This document shows, one piece after another, positions 60,849 to 64,000 of a DNA stretch of 64,000 nucleotides. Every line of letters starts with the position of its first letter. Positions within the stretch are counted from its first letter, which is position 1. The translations under genes were made by a program, and so were the position numbers. The notes beneath the pieces were generated by a model that did not search any database, was not told the DNA's origin, and saw only the letters and a list, made by a program, of their open reading frames with translations. This DNA comes from Granulicella rosea (GTDB taxonomy: Bacteria; Acidobacteriota; Terriglobia; Terriglobales; Acidobacteriaceae): positions 1,364,001-1,428,000 of the forward strand of contig NZ_FZOU01000001.1 of assembly GCF_900188085.1 (NCBI RefSeq), written 5' to 3'.

Positions 60849-63800
60849 ATGAAGACTTATCCGTCAATCCGGTTCTGGGCGCCAGCCGTACTGCTCGGTG
60901 CGGTCTCGATTGCTCCACTTTCTCCTCACGTGCATGCCCAGGTGGGGCAGCCTCCCGTACAGTCGCTTCTCGACAAGGCACACGCCCTTGAACAGCGTGG
61001 ACGTATGGACATGGCCTCGCAGACCTGGCAGCAGGTGCTGCTCGCCGATCCGAACAACACCGAGGCCCTGGGTGGTCTCGCCCGCGCGGCCAAGCTCGAA
61101 GGCAAGTCCGAACTGTCGGCGATGTATCTGGCGCGTCTGCGTGCGATCAACCCCAACGACCCCGGCATCGCCCGCGCGGAGTCGGCCCAGGTGCAGCAGG
61201 ATCACAATACCCAGTTGCAACAGGCAGGCAAGCTCGCCCAGGCAGGGCAGTACGCGCAGGCCATGCAGGTCTACCGGCAGGTCTATGGCGAGATTCCGCC
61301 TCCGGGCGAGGGCGCGCTGGCTTACTACGAGACCGAAGCCGCAACCGAGGATGGACGACCTCATGCCATCGCCGGTCTGCGCAAGCTGGATCAGCAGTTC
61401 CCGTCGGACCCGCGCTACCAGATCGCACTCGGTCGCATTCTGACCTATAACCCGAAGACCCGCTCCGAGGGCCGCAAGTACCTGGAGCGTCACCCGGACG
61501 ATCCCCAGGCCACCGAGGCGCTGCGACAGTCGCTGTTGTGGGATGCGCAGAACCCGGCCTCCAGCGGTGAGATTCGCGCCTATCTGCAGAAGCACCCCGA
61601 CGAGCAGCTTGCGACCGTGCTGAGAAATCAGCCGAAGGGCGGCGGCGGACGCGGCGGCCCACCGGTGAAGCTGACGCCCGAACAGCTTGCGGCGGAGAAC
61701 GAGGCCCGTTCGCGCACGGCGGAAGAGCGCGCAGCTTATGCGGCTCTGAACGCGAAGCACATGGAAGACGCCGAGGCTCGCTTCAAGGCGATCCTTGCGA
61801 AGAATCCGGAGAACGCCTCCGCCCTCGCGGGTATGGGCTACATCCGCATGCAGCAGGCCAACTTCGGCGGCGCGATGAGCTTCCTGGTGCAGGCGAAGCA
61901 GGATGGCTCGAAGGACCCCGGACTCGATCCGGCGATCGCAACCTCGCGGTTCTGGTCGACCATGGCGGACGGCGCGTCGGCGCTGAACGAGAACGATCTG
62001 CCGACGGCGGAGAAGGAGTATCGCGCCGCGCTGGCGATGCGTCCGAACAGCCCCGAGGCGCTTGAAGGTCTGGGCGGAACGTTGTTGAAGGCGCAGCAAC
62101 CCGAAGCCGCGGCTCCGGTCTTCGTGCAGTTCGTCAAGGTAAAGCCCGCTGCGCCGAATGCATGGCGTGGACTCTTCAGTGCGCAGTACAACGCGGGCGA
62201 TACGGGGCGCGCGCTTGAGACCGAACGCCACATCCCGGCGCCGGTCCGTGCGCAGTTGATGAAGGATCCGCTTTACCTGCGGACGCTGGCCTCGGCTTAC
62301 GCCTCCGCCGGTCGCGACGGCGATGCGCAGCGCGTGCTGCGTACGGCTCTGGAGCTGCCGTTCCCAGCCGATGCGCGCGGCGTCGAAGCCGAGACGCAGA
62401 TGCAGTATGCGAGCCTGCTGCAGGCCGCGAACCATCTTGATCAGGCGGCTGGTCTCTACCGCCAGGTGCTCGCCAAGGATCAGAAGAACACCGGCGCATG
62501 GCAGGGTCTGGTCCGCGTCGAACACGCGATGAACCAGGATCAGCAGGCGCTGCAGACGCTGGAGAGCATGCCGCCCGCGACCTACGAGCAGGCAATGCGC
62601 GATCCGGGCTTCGAAACGACGGTCGCCTCGATCTATCAGGTGCAGGGCAAGTTCGATGTCGCGCAGGATCTGCTGGAGAAGGCGATCGCGCAGCAGACGA
62701 CCGCCGGTCAGAAGCCCTCGGTGCCGATTCAGATTCAGCTCGCCGGCATCTACATGCAGCGCGACAACGCGGCTCAGGCTTACCCGATCTACCAGCAGAT
62801 TCTGTCCGAGAACCCGGACCGCGTCGATGCTTGGAAGGGGCTGCTCTCGTCCCTGCACAGCACCGGCAAGGACCAGGAGGCGCTGGCGCAGATTCAGCAG
62901 ATTCCGGTTCCTGTGCGTGCGCAGCTTGAAAACGACGTCGATTTCCTGCAGGTGGTGGGTTCGGTCTACAACTCGCTCGGCCAGCCGCAGCAGGCCGCTC
63001 TGTTCCTGAACCGCGTGAAGCAGCACTACATCGTGCAGAATGCGCTGCCGCCGGCGGACATCGACATCCAGAACGCGTGGCTGCTCTACAACGGCGGCAA
63101 CGACGCTGGACTGTACAAGCAGTTGATGACGATCGGCAGCCGCCCGGATCTTTCGGACGAGCAGCGCCGCACGGTGCAGACGATCTGGACGAACTGGGCG
63201 GTGCGCCGCGCCAACCAGGCGGCGGCGGCAGGCAACACGCGCCGCTCGCTGGCGATCCTTAACGCGACGGCACGCGCCTTTCCGGACAATCCGGGCGTCA
63301 TCAAGGCGCTGGCCGGTGGGTATTCGCGCGATGGACAGTATAAGCAGTCGGTCATGATCTGGAAGTCGCAGAACATGCAGACCGCGACAGCTTCGGACTA
63401 TAAGGCGGCCGTCGGCGCTGCGCTGGCTGCAAACGATCTGAAGGATGCCGAGACCTGGCTGCGCTTCGGTCTCGATCAGTATCCGAAGGATGCCGAGATG
63501 CTGAACCTCGGCGCGAAGTTCGAACAGGCCCGCGGCGATACGAATCGCGCGGCCATCTACTACCGTGCGTCGCTCGATGCGATGCCTCCGGCCGATCCCG
63601 GCGCAGAGCTGGCGACGGAGCTTAGCCGCCCGGTGCCGAACGCGGGCATGCGTCTGCCCAACGGCGCCTCGGCGCAGGATCTTTCGACGCTGCTGCAGCC
63701 GAGCAAGGCCGACGAGCAGCCGACGCCTCCTCCGCCGCCGGTTGAGACACAGCCTTATCTGCCGAGCTACACCAACTCCTTCGGTCAGCCGCCGGTGATG

Positions 63801-64000
63801 GTCACGCCCAGCCCGACCGTGCCTTCGTACATGGCGAGCCCGACCCCGCGCACGCCGACGAACAACGCCACCCCCCGGACGCGCCTGAAGGACTATGTGC
63901 CGCAGGCCTCCGCCGAGATCCCGGTGCCGATGGATGGGACCGAGATTCCGGTCGTCCAGACGGTTGCTTATGAAGGTGGGGCCGATACTTTGATTCTCAC
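60849..64000 (+). CDS. bcsC: BcsC-like TPR protein of cellulose export, 3' end off window
   Basis: 1050 codons visible, open at the right edge. Signal peptide about 1-32 (FWAPAVLLGAVSI...VHAQ), then many TPR units (for example TWQQVLLADPNNTEALGGLARAAK, ARFKAILAKNPENASALAGMGY, LYRQVLAKDQKNTGAWQGLVRVE). A Gly-rich insert (PKGGGGRGGPPVK) lies near 260. After about 930 it turns Pro/Thr-rich, leading to the expected outer-membrane barrel beyond the edge. BcsC carries cellulose through the peptidoglycan and outer membrane. An in-frame ATG at 60786 could add 21 residues; 60849 gives the more normal signal peptide. Confidence 0.9.
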   Translation, partial: MKTYPSIRFWAPAVLLGAVSIAPLSPHVHAQVGQPPVQSLLDKAHALEQRGRMDMASQTWQQVLLADPNNTEALGGLARAAKLEGKSELSAMYLARLRAINPNDPGIARAESAQVQQDHNTQLQQAGKLAQAGQYAQAMQVYRQVYGEIPPPGEGALAYYETEAATEDGRPHAIAGLRKLDQQFPSDPRYQIALGRILTYNPKTRSEGRKYLERHPDDPQATEALRQSLLWDAQNPASSGEIRAYLQKHPDEQLATVLRNQPKGGGGRGGPPVKLTPEQLAAENEARSRTAEERAAYAALNAKHMEDAEARFKAILAKNPENASALAGMGYIRMQQANFGGAMSFLVQAKQDGSKDPGLDPAIATSRFWSTMADGASALNENDLPTAEKEYRAALAMRPNSPEALEGLGGTLLKAQQPEAAAPVFVQFVKVKPAAPNAWRGLFSAQYNAGDTGRALETERHIPAPVRAQLMKDPLYLRTLASAYASAGRDGDAQRVLRTALELPFPADARGVEAETQMQYASLLQAANHLDQAAGLYRQVLAKDQKNTGAWQGLVRVEHAMNQDQQALQTLESMPPATYEQAMRDPGFETTVASIYQVQGKFDVAQDLLEKAIAQQTTAGQKPSVPIQIQLAGIYMQRDNAAQAYPIYQQILSENPDRVDAWKGLLSSLHSTGKDQEALAQIQQIPVPVRAQLENDVDFLQVVGSVYNSLGQPQQAALFLNRVKQHYIVQNALPPADIDIQNAWLLYNGGNDAGLYKQLMTIGSRPDLSDEQRRTVQTIWTNWAVRRANQAAAAGNTRRSLAILNATARAFPDNPGVIKALAGGYSRDGQYKQSVMIWKSQNMQTATASDYKAAVGAALAANDLKDAETWLRFGLDQYPKDAEMLNLGAKFEQARGDTNRAAIYYRASLDAMPPADPGAELATELSRPVPNAGMRLPNGASAQDLSTLLQPSKADEQPTPPPPPVETQPYLPSYTNSFGQPPVMVTPSPTVPSYMASPTPRTPTNNATPRTRLKDYVPQASAEIPVPMDGTEIPVVQTVAYEGGADTLIL

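Noticed and set aside
60864..63026. 720-codon minus-strand frame opposite bcsC
   Set aside because: The plus strand has clear TPR repeats and a signal peptide; the minus frame is Leu/Arg-rich shadow.

Overview
The window is high-GC, densely coded bacterial chromosome that starts and ends inside genes. Several traits point to Acidobacteriota, class Terriglobia (Acidobacteriaceae-like, e.g. the Granulicella/Terriglobus/Edaphobacter group): an Oar-like TonB receptor with an N-terminal carboxypeptidase-regulatory domain, a fused bcsA-bcsB cellulose synthase, a CusF-SCO fusion lipoprotein, and many short intergenic hairpin repeats of the GCAGAT...ATGACAA type. This assignment is inference from gene content and style; no rRNA gene is present.

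Layout. (1) 1-14545, minus strand: a secondary-metabolite operon reading flippase -> A-PCP loading protein -> KS-AT-ACP-aminotransferase-C-A-PCP hybrid -> C-A-PCP protein running off the left edge. Hand-aligned specificity codes suggest Thr, then malonate with amination, then Gly, then Gly. (2) 14745-19293: a zinc-type locus with a Fur-family regulator and ZIP transporter facing a small membrane protein and a TonB receptor. (3) 19374-26773, minus: AddA/AddB-like recombination helicase-nucleases and an MFS transporter. (4) 26804-32128, plus: CusF-SCO copper lipoprotein, DUF2252 protein, GNAT acetyltransferase, a small membrane protein and an MsbA-type ABC exporter. (5) 32185-36255: a VapX/VapD-type toxin-antitoxin pair, oligopeptidase B, TPM-domain and LemA proteins. 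(6) 36533-41265: an RsbW/RsbV-like partner-switch pair, then a soluble MgtE-N/CBS protein, a CgeB-like glycosyltransferase and a divergent NRAMP transporter. (7) 41400-45712, minus: M16 peptidase, pilin, LolA-like protein, HAD phosphatase, Nudix hydrolase and a small zinc-finger-like protein. (8) 45784-52558: RlmN, YvcK, a TPR protein, a GT9 glycosyltransferase, DUF4254, an ATP-grasp protein and tRNA-Lys. (9) 53045-64000, plus: the cellulose operon bcsQ-bcsAB-bcsZ-bcsC, with bcsC cut by the right edge.

Tight stop/start overlaps (ATGA, TTGA, TAATG, TGATG) tie together the NRPS operon, vapX-vapD, Nudix/small protein, pilin/lolA, the glycosyltransferase/NRAMP pair and bcsQ-bcsAB. The gaps after several genes carry a family of short palindromic repeats. 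Their stems differ from copy to copy but stay paired, and three copies are joined through a similar linker to a second element.

Most noteworthy: the predicted Thr-derived, beta-aminated polyketide-peptide line with a polysaccharide-type flippase; the soluble MgtE sensor module beside an NRAMP-like transporter with non-canonical metal-site motifs; the composite repeat family; and a zinc locus with a CTG-start small protein and a 10-bp direct repeat in the divergent control region.
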